DNA from: Rotaria macrura
Taxonomy: Eukaryota > Rotifera > Eurotatoria > Philodinida > Philodinidae
NCBI GenBank assembly: GCA_900239685.1
Contig: OENT01000587.1
Span: forward strand, 30,953 to 94,952
Reading direction: 5' to 3'
Length of the DNA: 64,000 bases
Below, piece after piece: positions 28,101 through 39,606 of this stretch (its first letter is position 1; every line of letters starts with the position of its first letter). The notes under the pieces are model-generated. The model did not search any database. It worked only from the letters and a program-made list of their open reading frames with translations, and was not told the DNA's origin. Position numbers and translations under genes: made by a program.

Positions 28101-31100
28101 AATACATGTTAATAGAAGAATAATTCTTATGAAATATTACCTCTAAATGGATTAGTCAAAATTTTAACGAAGTGAGAATACAGATTGATGTAGCCGGATT
28201 AAAAATAGGGTTCAATCCTTCGTTGAACATTGATCGATAGATTCGCTCATTATCATTATCATAAAAATTTTGAAAAGTAAAACAGATGGAAATAATACAG
28301 GTTGCACACTGTGCATACAATTTATCCGATGAAGTAGTAAAAGAACAGTGGTGAATTATTTAATGCATTGAAAATCTGAGAGAACAGTAACAAAAATAAT
28401 ATCCATTGACGAGAAAAGAAAAAGAGGATAAAAAAAAGTTTTAGATACAAGTCATGATCTAAAAAAAGATACTTTTGATAAGCAGATATTTTTCAAATAC
28501 TGTGCTGTTCGATCATCTAGTACTCAAATATCATCGTCAGCGTGATAAGATATTTATATTATTTGTCGAAATGATATTTTTCTTTTTGGTGTAGAAACTA
28601 GAGCTCTGTGGGATACAGAAAAGTCACATTCTGCAGCATTCTAGTGGGCAATAATCGTGTTAGTTAAAGAATTCTATTCCATTTATGCCAAGTTAACTAT
28701 TAGATAAGTGTTAAACAATCAAGTGAACGAAGAAGAAAAGGACATCCTAAGAAAGTTAACACAGTTTACGATAAATAGATATTTTAATAAAGATGTTGAA
28801 ATATTCATTGTTGGTTTATTATTTGAATTATAACAATTTTGAATGAATTTATAAAATATGATGTTCAAAAGTAACATTTTTGGGTGATCATTTTTATTCG
28901 AAAGTGCTTAGTGATTAGGAAAAATGAGACCCGAAAAAAAGAGACGTTGACTAGGATTTAATTGGTTTGCTTGTACAATAATTTTAGTTTTTGATTTTGT
29001 CTTTTCCTTTCTGTCGTACTTCGGAAATTTAAATTAATTTTTCTCACACTATGATAGTTCATAAGAGTTAAAATTCATGTGTTTTACCAATCAAATTTAT
29101 ATTTTACTACTGAAATAAATTTCACCATTTAGTCCTCATTATATCTATTGTATTGATCGAATATTTTATTTCCAAAGATTATGAACAGCTATCTATTAAA
29201 AGTATCTCAAAGAATCATGAAGAAAACGAGCAGACCTTTGACTTTTTGAAGGTGAATGAAAATCCCTTTCCCTCAATGATAAATTATAATCTTAGGCTCG
29301 TACACAATTGATTTAAACTATATCGTAGAGCTGATTTTTGTTTGTGTTCGAAGATATCATTCGGATAGTCACTAATTAAAAATGTAAATTCTATTCTCGT
29401 TTAGCCATTTGCAATGTTCGAAACATCTCCAGTAGTACCTCTTCATTCATTGAATTGGTCGTCAATATATTTAAATAATTCCATGTTTATTCATCATAAC
29501 GATTCACAATCTACATTTGATCAATTCGGAATCGATCGTTCGATTATCTGTGTGCTTAAATATGCGCCTTATTATCTATGTTTAACATATATTTGTTTTC
29601 GATTAACATATCTCGTTCTAATTAATATCTATCATTTATTTCGTTCATGTGATCATAGAAATGGTTCGATTAAAAAATCATTGAAACACATTTATCATGA
29701 ACCAACCTATGGTTCAAATGAAATTCTTTCAATTGAATACAATTATGTTCGTCATTTATTTGAAAAATCATTTCAAAATTTAACTATGAATCAAAAGAAA
29801 TCTTCTCTATGGAAAATATTTCTTGATCGAATCTATCGACCAAAGAAATATTTTCATTATTCAAAACAAATATTAAATATCTATATGATTGGATTCATGT
29901 TAATATATTATTTAACATTTAATATATTACAAAATGGTTTTAATCTCATTGAAAAATTGTATAGCTTTACATTAATACCCGTACTTATAATTTATGATGA
30001 ACTTGATTTACCTGAACCAAAATTATTTAATGTTAAATATGAAATGATATTTGCATGTTTATTAACAGCATTGATTTATTTTCTACAATTATTATCTGGA
30101 ATGAAAAATTATCAAAAACATATGCTCGAAGCGTATAAAGGTATTTTTATTGATATTCCACCACGAACTGCATTTAAGAATGTTCGACTAATGGCAAAAC
30201 ATATTCATTATCCTGGATATTTTATTGCCTATCTTACTTTTGGATATATTATTATAGGCAACATACTGTTCTTGATTCTTATTGCTTTACATGTTTTATT
30301 TAAACATTTATTTATTATTGAAGAATTCACAAAGATATGTGTGCCTTTACTTGTTATTTATTTAACAACATTTCTTATACAATGGTTTTTATTAAAAACA
30401 TTCTTCTTACAAAAGTAAGTCGATGAATCGGATCGTAGAAAACTATCTAGATATTTATAAACCATGCTTTTCTTTTGTACTACTGTTAAAAAACTGAACT
30501 CCAATGATGTATATGTAAAGTAAAAACAAATGAAAATAATAGATCCGTATTGCTCAAGTTCGACGTCAGGGTATCATCTGATAGTCTATTTTAAGAGTAG
30601 ATGGAATGTACGTTTCGTTTTAGGCAATGCTTGGAAAGAAGAGTGATGATTCTTTTTTACGAATACATTTTCAGAGGAAATTCTAAGATTTATTACATTT
30701 GCTACAAACACAAAAATTAAAACTGTTCGATACCATTTAAGTACATATAATTAAAAACTTCGACCTAAAAGTTCATACATAGATTAAAATGTGACGTGAG
30801 CTAGAAGAATACTTCTACATTTGAAATCATTAAGTGATAGTAATAGAATGATTTAAGATATGATGTTGATACATGTATATGTTTCTGTCATCGTCTCGGT
30901 CAATCGTCAATCATGGACGAAGCAAAGTGTAACATGTAAAAAAAGTAAAGATCAAAAGGATCAACGGAAAAAGTTTCAGAGACTGAACTGTTGATATTAT
31001 CGATGGGTTTATTATTAAAAATGATGAATCAGTACTATATATCATATTTCATATCGTGGAAAAGCATCATCCAATGTAATTCTAACCGAATCGACACAAT

Positions 31101-32596
31101 TTTACTTTTCAAGTGCATACCTGAATAAGTCTATTTCTACTGTTGATTAAGAAATCTTAAGATAGGATTTTTGACGACTACAAAAAAGTACCTGTAATTG
31201 ATGCTTATTAAATTAGCACACTATATCCTTCGACTAGGAATATTGATGAAAGACTAAGACATGATTGCTGTATGGTGTTTGTATCGCAATGCGAAGTTAA
31301 CCTTGTAGTCTCACTCAGTTCAGCATATTTTATATTAGTACAATAGCAAAGATTCATGTTTTGTATCTTCAAGTCAACTGGATAAGACGACTTAATGTAT
31401 ACTAGGGGGATGCCGTATATACTGCGCGGATTTTCGATCATGCATAGGGTATGATCACTGTAAGTTCTAGAATGTGCTAGAAGATTCCAGTCACTACCGG
31501 ATCATTATCAGAGATTACGGAAATTTCTATATGATTTTGTAACATTCTGGAAGAGTCTACATATTTCTAGAACTTTCTAGGGACATAGTAGTATCTGGTT
31601 TCCACTTTAAGTTTTTATCGCTAACCTTGGTCTTTGACGTATCCACACGGTCCCAGTTAAAAGATCCAAAACATTCTAGAAAAATATAGTTAGCACCGCA
31701 GAAATCTGAAAAGCTCTACGAAATTCTAGAATCATTAAACATTAAACTTTCACCTTAAAATCCGATACAGAGAGACACACAGATACGGAACATTATATAT
31801 ATATATATAGCTCGCATATTTTAATACTACCGCACAGATTCTACTAGTAGTCATTGATGAGAACTTATTTTGAATCACACTTCGATGACTAAATATCTAC
31901 ATGAATTATCGAGTTGCGGCTTGTACCTATTAGTTTAACTATTTCATGTGTTCTGTAAATTCTTTTAGACATGGAAAAACGTTGGTATTAAAAAATCTAC
32001 GGATTTATTTTGTATTTGCTTACTTCAATTTTTTCTTCGACTGTTTTCTTGGTATAGTATCATGTATATTTCGTGTATTGAAAGCTTGGATAACAAATTT
32101 TTGTTTTTTACCACGTTTGGATTATTCTGTATTTGGACGTTCATTAGAAAAAGTCGATACAGGTTTTCTATCCTATGCATCATTCATTCATATGGAATGT
32201 CTTCATACACATCCTGTACTTGTTTATTTTTGTTCAATTGTGAATGAACATATAAATAAACGTCATCAGTATTTACGAACATCAAAACGAGACATTTATG
32301 TATATACGAAACAACAACAGATAAGATTTCGTTGGTGGTTAGCCATAACATTAAGTCGAAATAGACAAATCATACGATGGAGAAAACATCTATTTATGTA
32401 TTTACAAATGTCAAGAATTGAAAGTTGTGATGAATTATTTGAAAACAAATTATTGAAAAGTATTCCAAATCATAAAAATATAACGAACAATCATGAAAGA
32501 ATGCCTTCACATACGATCATTCGAAATCATACAACAACTTGTACAACTTTATTATTGGATGGTGATGAACATGATGAGAGAAAACCATCATTTTAA
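25130..32596 (+). CDS. STRA6: STRA6-type receptor for retinol uptake
   Basis: Multi-pass membrane protein; in vertebrates STRA6 takes retinol from retinol-binding protein and moves it across the plasma membrane. Three exons: 25130-26131, 29405-30414 and 31969-32596; sum 2640 nt, 879 aa (human about 667). Exon 1 carries an N-terminal extension, then hydrophobic helices including a GLRYYPVY segment like STRA6's LYYPL region. Exon 2 has further helices, a loop with YRPKKYF, the IPPRTAFKN and HYPGYFIAYL segments, and a long extended helix. Exon 3 continues in phase (QKHGKTLVLKN), then the FGRSLEKVDTGFLSYASF/MECLHTHPVLVYF segment corresponding to STRA6's conserved Tyr/Phe and HP motif, then RWWLAITLSRNR in the tail. 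Order and spacing agree with STRA6 from end to end. Introns are 3.3 and 1.6 kb, unusually long for this window. The true start may lie at a later Met. Ligand specificity is inferred. Confidence 0.8.
26132..29404 (+). other. STRA6 intron 1
   Basis: A 3.27-kb intron with GTAAGT donor at 26132 and TTTAG acceptor before 29405. It contains no credible internal exon or gene. A run of about a dozen C residues sits near 26822-26833. The stretch 27030-27240 is more GC-rich than its surroundings and may be repeat-derived, but no matching copy is seen in this window. Confidence 0.6.
30415..31968 (+). other. STRA6 intron 2
   Basis: A 1.55-kb intron, donor GTAAGT at 30415 and acceptor TTTTAG before 31969; the phase of the flanking exons matches. 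Its second half (about 31400-31800) carries a cluster of TTCnnGAA palindromes followed by a (TA)n run near 31795-31809. Confidence 0.65.
31465..31731. promoter_or_regulatory. Cluster of heat-shock-element-like palindromes
   Basis: Five TTCnnGAA palindromes (31465-31472, 31545-31552, 31565-31572, 31674-31681, 31724-31731) and one GAAnnTTC (31480-31487) fall within 267 bp. These are the half-site arrangements bound by heat-shock factor trimers (inverted nGAAn units). Functional HSEs usually need three contiguous units; the pair at 31465-31487 is the closest to that. Alternatively this is the internal structure of a transposable element, since TCTAGAA words also occur at 22829 and 23245. Confidence 0.35.
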
Positions 32597-35500
32597 TTTA
32601 TTATATTATGTATTGTTGATTTGTCTTTCAGTGATATATTAATCTTTGTTCAACGATAACAGTTCCATCAACTATTCATATATAGGTCTCTTTTGTTTCG
32701 TTTTGTTTCTTTTCTATGACTACTGTTACTTGTAAAAGAAATAGTATTATAAACATCGTTGTATTTCTAGCTTGTGTTCTTCGCGCTTGTTTTGAGAATT
32801 TATGTGTACTTGTCATATATCTTTTTAGACTATTTTTTCATAAAGAACAGGTTTTAAATAATTTGGTTGTGCTCATAGTACGCCAAATATCATTTATAAT
32901 ACTACTAACACAAATAATTACACTCTATTGTATGATTTTAAGAAATAGAGAAGATCGATCAGTACTACGAGAAAGACGGCAACATGAACATTTTTCAGGT
33001 GTATTTTTTTCTTTTAACCATTCGATTCCAAGTATAAAATTCGACAGATGAAAGTTTTCTTTTCACCTTCGTACCCTCTATGCATGGATTTACAGCCGCA
33101 CTGCAATAGAACCACAGTTAGAAATTTTGACATAAATTAAACATTTTCCATAATATTGATTTTTTAGGCTAATTAATATTGAATGATGCTGAGAAATCTT
33201 CTCATTTGTAATAGAGCGTAGATATCTTCACTGATTCATATATTTTACTTCGTGGCGTCTTTCTGAGAATTCCCAGTTCTCATAGAGCATTTAATTCTCT
33301 ACAACGTGGACTATATTTTAATTGCAAACATTCAAACGGAAATAAACAATTGGAAAATCTTGGAGCTTAGTCCGTGAAGCAAGCAGCATCGAATCACTTA
33401 TCAAATTCATGTACAATGAATGTGCTGCTAAATAGTTACGTTAAAATGAGCCTTTTCCACAAACATTACATGTTCAATGAAGACGTTTTGGTCGCTTTTT
33501 GATCTCTTAAGAAGAAATTCACCTTGTAAAATACTGAAGCGTTATTTCTTTTTCGCCACATGACCAGCATTCGTCTAGAAATGATTTGACTTTCGTTGTT
33601 TTTCCATTTTGCTTTTTGTCGGTTCTATGAAAAATGAATTCGAGAGCACAGCAATTAAGAGTCTTAGTCTATGCTAAAGATCTGCTGTATGTTCTAGTTT
33701 GACACTAGGGTAAGCTTAGTAAAGTATTTTCAAAAAACTATTGCATTTCTGAGAATATCTTCGAATAGATTTCTTTTTCTGCATCATAGAAGCTTATTAG
33801 TTGGAGATATGAGTAATCAGTTTTCGAAAAGTCACGCGTTCGTAACTAATGCCGAAAAGAATTTTTCTTTACTGTATTTTCATCGAAAACTAATGATCCA
33901 TTATATAATAAAAGTGAATCGTTGAACGTATTTTTTGATGTTATTTAATATGAATAGATTCCAGTTGGAATTTCTACTTCGAAGAATTGCATCCGCTAAC
34001 GGTAATCAGTCGGTAGAAATGAGATTTTTCTTCACTGGGCTAGTCTAGATTTTTTTTAAATGTTTACATATTTTTCATACAGAAATATAGATTATAAAAG
34101 TTTTTTCCTCTGCCGGTAAAACTCTTTTCCATGATATCAAAGACTAAAGCTTTCAGAAGACACATGTCTTAGACTATATTATAAAATAAAAATCCTGTGT
34201 AGCACATTTAATATATTGTAATAGCTCATATTCATATCAAGCCAAGTTATTGTGAAGAGGTTGATGTGACTAATCATAAGATTTTTGATTTTATTAGTTT
34301 CAGGGCGATAAAATTGAAGAACGAATCGTGTCTACATGCCAACTGGTACGAGTGACTAAAACTGCACGAATTACAGTTCTGGAGACGTTGTTCATAAATC
34401 CGAAAGGTCACTTTTGCACTATACTGCTATGTAATTAAATCCGTCGAAATTAGAACGGATCCGAAATCAAGAAATGTTTCTTTGATGGAATAAGAAGTTA
34501 ATGGAGAGTTTGTACTCAATGCCTTCTGAATTTGTGTGGATAGTCATTTTAGAACCTTTTGTCTCATGACAGAGATAAACTTCAGATGCTTAAATTAAAT
34601 GGAAATAATACCATAGATAAAGATGGTAGCATTCAGTGAGAATGAGTACACAGAAAACAGGTGGCAATTAACCAGAAGCATTAATCATAATGCTTTACAT
34701 TATGATTTACAAGAAGAAATACGTTCTTCCATCAGACAAGATAAACTATGACAAAAAACGAACTAAATTCTGTGCAGCGATTTCGTGGAATGAGTCATCA
34801 TCAATCATGTCAACTTATTTCTTTTTTCTTGATGCTGTCAGTTTCTGTTTTGTCTTCAGAGAACTGAAATGAAAAATGAAAATTTGATATTTGTAGAAAA
34901 ATGTCCGTCTCGTAGCAAAAAAGAAATAACACTTCACTATTTTATAACTTGAATGGCTTGTTACAAAATCTGAAAGCAACCAAAACTTCTCCGTTGCACA
35001 TGGATTTGACAAGAAAGTGATTCGATGCTGCTTTCTTCACTGACTAAACTCCACCATTTTCCAACTGTTTTTTCCCGTTTCAATGTTTGAAATTGAAATG
35101 TGAATCAGTGAAGATATTTACGCTCTATTGCATATGAGAGATATCCTTGACATCATTCTATGTAATTTGGTCTCGAAAAGTTAAATGCATTGCAAATTGT
35201 TCTTTGTTTTTCATGGTTTATATGTGCTATAGTGCCTATAAATCCATGAACATGAGATACTAATTTCAAAAACGTCGAAAAGAAAGCTGTTATAAAGGAA
35301 GTTGTTCGCATGGAATCGAGGAATATAATAAAAGAATGGATTTGTCTATCCCACGAAGTCACATAAACGCCAAAACGGTATTTTAATGCGTTGAAGGGAA
35401 AAAGGCATAGAAAGAACGCGTTTAAGTCTTTCAGTTCACAAGAGAAAGAAGACAACGCGTATAAACGTGTTGATCTCGGCATAACGCATTTTCACGCATC

Positions 35501-37000
35501 CAGTAGATGAATTTTCAGAAATTAATGCATTTTAACAGTAGAGTTAACCTATGGTATAGATGCAGATGAACTGTAACTCAGCTCGTCAAGTATTACTATC
35601 CTATTCCTTCTTTTGTCACTCCACTTCAAGAAAATCATAAACGAGGAGTAGTAACGATAGTTCGACACCTGTGAAGTTACCATTTTGTTGCGTTACATTT
35701 CATTTTAATTAAAAATACTCAGAGGCAGAAGCTCACGCTTCTAAAATCTCTAAACTAAATATTTATAAATATATAAATAAAAATTTTTTAAATTATTGAT
35801 AGACATTTACTAAAACCGAACGAAAAACACTGATTATTCAATGAAACAATAAAATATTGACTAAATGTTTGTTAAGTTGTACTTATAAAATTTTCCTTTA
35901 ATATCAGTAGTAAATTTTAAGAAATCTACTTATGCGTAAGTCTAGTCTAATCTTAAGTTAACTCTCTTCTAATTATAAGATCCTTCGGTCGAATCTACAA
36001 AAGTACACAGAACAACTCGTTATAATGCATTCTCAATAATGAAGAAAATACAAATTTAATTCGTCTCGACGAATTTTTTTTTCTTTCGCTAAACGCGTTT
36101 CAACACTCAGAAATCAGAAACGCATTTAAACGGTTTACTTTCACATGTCTGAATGCTAGAGGATGCGTCAATTTATAACGTGTTAAAACGGCGAAAATTC
36201 GGATATTTTTGACTGCAGAATGCGTTGAACAAGAAAAATAAAAGGCATTGTTTTAACGCGTTTTTTTCGGAATTTTGACTGCTAGGATAAAACGTATATA
36301 TTGCAGCCAATCAGGAAAATACTCGATATTAGCATGCATAGTCTTTTGATCTTGCAAAATGAATCATCATAATTCTCTTGTATTTCGGAAGGACAATTAT
36401 TAAAATACAATCTTTCTTTACTGAAGTCTGCGAGTATATTAGAAGAATTCATTTAAAAGAAGTGTTCATGAATGGATACGAAAGATTGATAAATAAATTC
36501 ACAAAACTAAAAAAAAAAATTTAAGGTTTTACAATAATCTTAAACCATGGCTAAGCTTAGTTACCTTCCATCATTTCAATACTTCTCCAGTCGTAGGCTT
36601 TTCAACAGAATATGCTATTGAGTACTACATAGGCCAGAATCCAAAGTGAAGTAAAATACTCCTATTCGTAACTTTATGATCGAGTTGCTATTGTAGTTTA
36701 AGAGAACAGAAGTTAGACAAGTTTTAGAAGTCATAAAATCCGAGTGATATATGACATAAGCTACCGAATTATTTTACAATATTTCAATATTTGCTCTAGT
36801 TTAACTTTATGTGAAACTAGAGAGTACGGCAGATAAAAACGAGTGAGTTATTTGAAGACAAAGAAAAGATAAAATTTACTTGTATTACGATGAGAATCGA
36901 AAGCATGTTGATATATGTGGAAAAGAAGCCTTGACATAGTTACTTTATACTTTTGATTCATTTTAATGTATGCTTTCATCAATGAAACATTAGGTAGACT
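32597..37000. other. 4.4-kb intergenic region
   Basis: No recognisable gene. The open frame at 32716-33051 is hydrophobic but lacks family features. Between 35.3 and 36.3 kb there is an unusual enrichment of AACGCGT/AATGCGTT words, listed separately. The remainder is AT-rich. Confidence 0.45.
35370..36290. repeat. AACGCGT/AATGCGTT-rich repeat region
   Basis: Words of the type AACGCGTTT, AATGCGTTGAA and AACGCATTT recur about eight times (near 35380, 35414, 35454, 35482, 36091, 36112, 36212 and 36258) in sequence otherwise poor in CpG. Two blocks share the order AAAACGG, AATGCGTTGAA, AAAAGGCAT, AACGCGTTT (about 35372-35422 and 36185-36266), like degenerate direct repeats about 0.8 kb apart, perhaps the remains of a mobile element. 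Confidence 0.35.
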
Positions 37001-39577
37001 ATGAACATAGAAAAAAAGTCAACAATAACAGCGGCTATTGCACCGTTTGAACATACGACTATAAGGTCACGATCGTTACCTTATGCTCTGTCTACGCGAA
37101 GCTTCATACTAGTATGGCTGGACGTCAAGATCGATTACATGAGCGATGATGAATATGCTAATATCATCACAAAATTCAAAAAATTGGTTAAGAGAATACA
37201 TCCATTCACCGATTTAGATCACTGCGTTCGATTCATAAACGATATTCAAGAAGTGAAAGTGTTTATCATACTATCTGACACCTTTAGTCAAACCGCTATG
37301 CCGATCATACACGATATACAAAAAATTAGAACTATTTATATTTTGAGTGACGACGACGCACAATTACAATATTCTCGTTCCATGAAACGATGGACAAAAG
37401 TAGGTGGTTTGTTTAAAGATATGGAGTCTATCTATAACGAATTTCAAAAAGATTCATACGAGTACAATCATAATTTGGCTCCGATGAGTTTCATTCCTAT
37501 TAGTGTTAGAAGTCCTATAAATATTTCTGATCAATTGGATCAATCGTTAATTCTTATGCTAACGTTAAAAGATATTTTATTAACGACTGATTTCAAATCA
37601 TACCATAGCGATAGATTTATTTCATATTGTCGTCAACTTTTCGAAGATGATTTCGATGAATTAGCAGCTATCGACAAACTCAATCACGAATACAATAGGT
37701 ATTCTCCAATATGGTGGTATACTTATCCGTGCTATCTTTATTCCATGCTCAATCAATCGTTACGCATGTTAGATATGAATATCATTATCACTATGGGATT
37801 TTTCATACGAGACCTTCATATGTGTATCGTTGAACTTCATGCTCAACAATTATTGAACCAACCGTCTTATGACTCATTCACTGTTTACTATGCTCATGGA
37901 TTATCACAGAATGATTTTGATAAGTTGATGATGACAAAAGGTGGATTCTTATCATTTAATAGTTTTTTTTCAACAAATCTTAATCGACAAGAATCTCTCG
38001 ACTCTATTGAAAATATTCAAAAACATTCCAATCTCATAAGTATTCTCTTCCGAATAATAATTGATCCATCAACATCTAGCAGTATCTTCGCAAATATTCA
38101 AGACATTGGCTATTTCAAAGAAAACGGTGATATCATCTTCTCCATGTGCTCGATTTTTCGAGTTGAAACTATCAAACAAGTCGATGGAAATGAGCGTCTT
38201 TGGCAGGTCGACTTAACATTGTCCAGTGATAACGATGCAGATGTTCATGCACTTACAAAACAAGTAATCGATGAGACCATGCCTGAAATACAAGGTTGGA
38301 ATCGTTTGAGTTTTTTGCTTAATAAACTTGGGCATATAGGCAAAACTCACGACGTATTCGAGATTCTATTGGATCAAGCAGCTACTGAGGAGGAAAAATC
38401 AATCATTTATCACGATCTCGGCAGAGTCAAGATGGATGAAGGTAAATATGAAGATGCGATTCGCCATTATAAAATGTCTGTAGCAATCAACGAGAAAGTG
38501 CTCTCTCCAACGGATATCAGTTTCGCTACTTCCTACAATAGCCTAGCCATGGCCTATGATGCGATGCATGACTATTTAAATGCTCTTTTATTTCAGCAAA
38601 AAGCATTGGAAATCAATCAAGAAAATTTTCCTTCAAATCATGAAGTTGTAGCTACGTCTTACAACAATATTGGTGTGATCTATTCGAAGATGGGCAATCA
38701 TTCAACTGCTCTATCATGCCATCAAAGAGCACTTGAAATTGATATGAAAACACTTTCTTCGAATCAATTGAATACGGCTATTTCTTACAATAACATAGGT
38801 TCAGTATATAATGAGATGCGTGATTATGCCAATGCACTTTTGTATCAAGAAAAGGCATTACAGATCAAACAAGACATACCTCATTCGAATCATTTGAGTT
38901 TGGCCGCATCATACAATAACCTTGGTTTAGTGTACGGCGAGTTGGGTGACTATTTAAACGCACTATCATTTCATCAAAAAGCATTGGCAATCGACGAAAA
39001 AATGCTTCCCTCAAATCACACTGATTTAGCTACTTCTTATAATAACATTGGTTTGATATATTCGAAGATAGGTGATTATGAGAAAGGACTTGCATCACAT
39101 CGAAAAGCTTTGGAAATTAAAGAAAAAATGCTTCCTTCAAATCATCCAAGCTTGGCAACATCTTACAATAATATTGGTATGATTTATTTCAAAAAGGGTG
39201 ACTATTCTGAAGCACTTTCGTTTCATCAAACAGCGTTGAGAATCAAATATGAAACACTTCCCTCGTATCATCCAAGTCTAGCCACTTCGTACAAAAACCT
39301 TGGCTTAGTCTATTGTAAGATGAGTGATTATACGATGGCACTTGCATCACAGCAACGAGCACTAGAAATCAAACGAAAAACGCTTCCTGCAAATCATTTT
39401 GATATGGCTAGTTCGTACAATAACATCGGTTCCGTATATTACAACATGCATGAATATTCGAAGGCACTTCCATTTTTCGAACGAGCTATTCGAACAGTAA
39501 CCAATATTCTACCTGCTAGTCATCCAGATTTTAAAATATATAAAAAGAATCTCGAATATGTAAAAGAGAAGCTCTAA
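37001..39577 (+). CDS. ART-like domain protein with nine kinesin-light-chain-type TPRs
   Basis: An 858-aa intronless protein of a family abundant in bdelloid rotifers (mono-ADP-ribosyltransferase fold plus TPR). Residues about 34-165 form an alpha/beta domain with alternating strands (SFILVWLDV, KVFIILSD, TIYILSD), resembling a Rossmann/TIR- or receiver-like fold. Residues about 170-400 match the arginine-ADP-ribosyltransferase fold: GLSQNDFDKL, FLSFNSFFSTN, IIFSMCSIFRV. Residues 468-850 hold nine 42-residue TPRs of the pattern ATSYNNIGxIYxKxGDYxxALxxHQKALEI. The family's conserved Arg position reads Y297 (YYAH), and the E-x-E position before IIFSM reads N375-G376-D377; only the Ser of STN (S324) is kept. 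It may therefore be a pseudoenzyme that binds partners through TPRs. AATAAA follows 24 nt after the stop. No signal peptide; probably cytosolic. An upstream non-coding exon is possible. Confidence 0.85.
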   Translation: MNIEKKSTITAAIAPFEHTTIRSRSLPYALSTRSFILVWLDVKIDYMSDDEYANIITKFKKLVKRIHPFTDLDHCVRFINDIQEVKVFIILSDTFSQTAMPIIHDIQKIRTIYILSDDDAQLQYSRSMKRWTKVGGLFKDMESIYNEFQKDSYEYNHNLAPMSFIPISVRSPINISDQLDQSLILMLTLKDILLTTDFKSYHSDRFISYCRQLFEDDFDELAAIDKLNHEYNRYSPIWWYTYPCYLYSMLNQSLRMLDMNIIITMGFFIRDLHMCIVELHAQQLLNQPSYDSFTVYYAHGLSQNDFDKLMMTKGGFLSFNSFFSTNLNRQESLDSIENIQKHSNLISILFRIIIDPSTSSSIFANIQDIGYFKENGDIIFSMCSIFRVETIKQVDGNERLWQVDLTLSSDNDADVHALTKQVIDETMPEIQGWNRLSFLLNKLGHIGKTHDVFEILLDQAATEEEKSIIYHDLGRVKMDEGKYEDAIRHYKMSVAINEKVLSPTDISFATSYNSLAMAYDAMHDYLNALLFQQKALEINQENFPSNHEVVATSYNNIGVIYSKMGNHSTALSCHQRALEIDMKTLSSNQLNTAISYNNIGSVYNEMRDYANALLYQEKALQIKQDIPHSNHLSLAASYNNLGLVYGELGDYLNALSFHQKALAIDEKMLPSNHTDLATSYNNIGLIYSKIGDYEKGLASHRKALEIKEKMLPSNHPSLATSYNNIGMIYFKKGDYSEALSFHQTALRIKYETLPSYHPSLATSYKNLGLVYCKMSDYTMALASQQRALEIKRKTLPANHFDMASSYNNIGSVYYNMHEYSKALPFFERAIRTVTNILPASHPDFKIYKKNLEYVKEKL

Positions 39578-39600
39578 TGGATATTGTGTTCTTTCGAAAA

Positions 39601-39606
39601 AATAAA
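39601..39606 (+). terminator. Poly(A) signal of ART-TPR gene
   Basis: AATAAA starting 24 nt after the stop codon of the ART-TPR gene. Confidence 0.6.

Noticed and set aside
32062..32247. Second plus-strand frame inside STRA6 exon 3
   Set aside because: Overlaps the STRA6 frame, which joins in phase with exon 2 and has conserved motifs.
32716..33051. 111-codon hydrophobic frame after STRA6
   Set aside because: AT-rich DNA readily gives hydrophobic frames; no family pattern, splice partner or conserved Cys was seen.
35153..35482. 109-codon minus-strand frame
   Set aside because: Overlaps the AACGCGT-type repeat region and shows no domain features.
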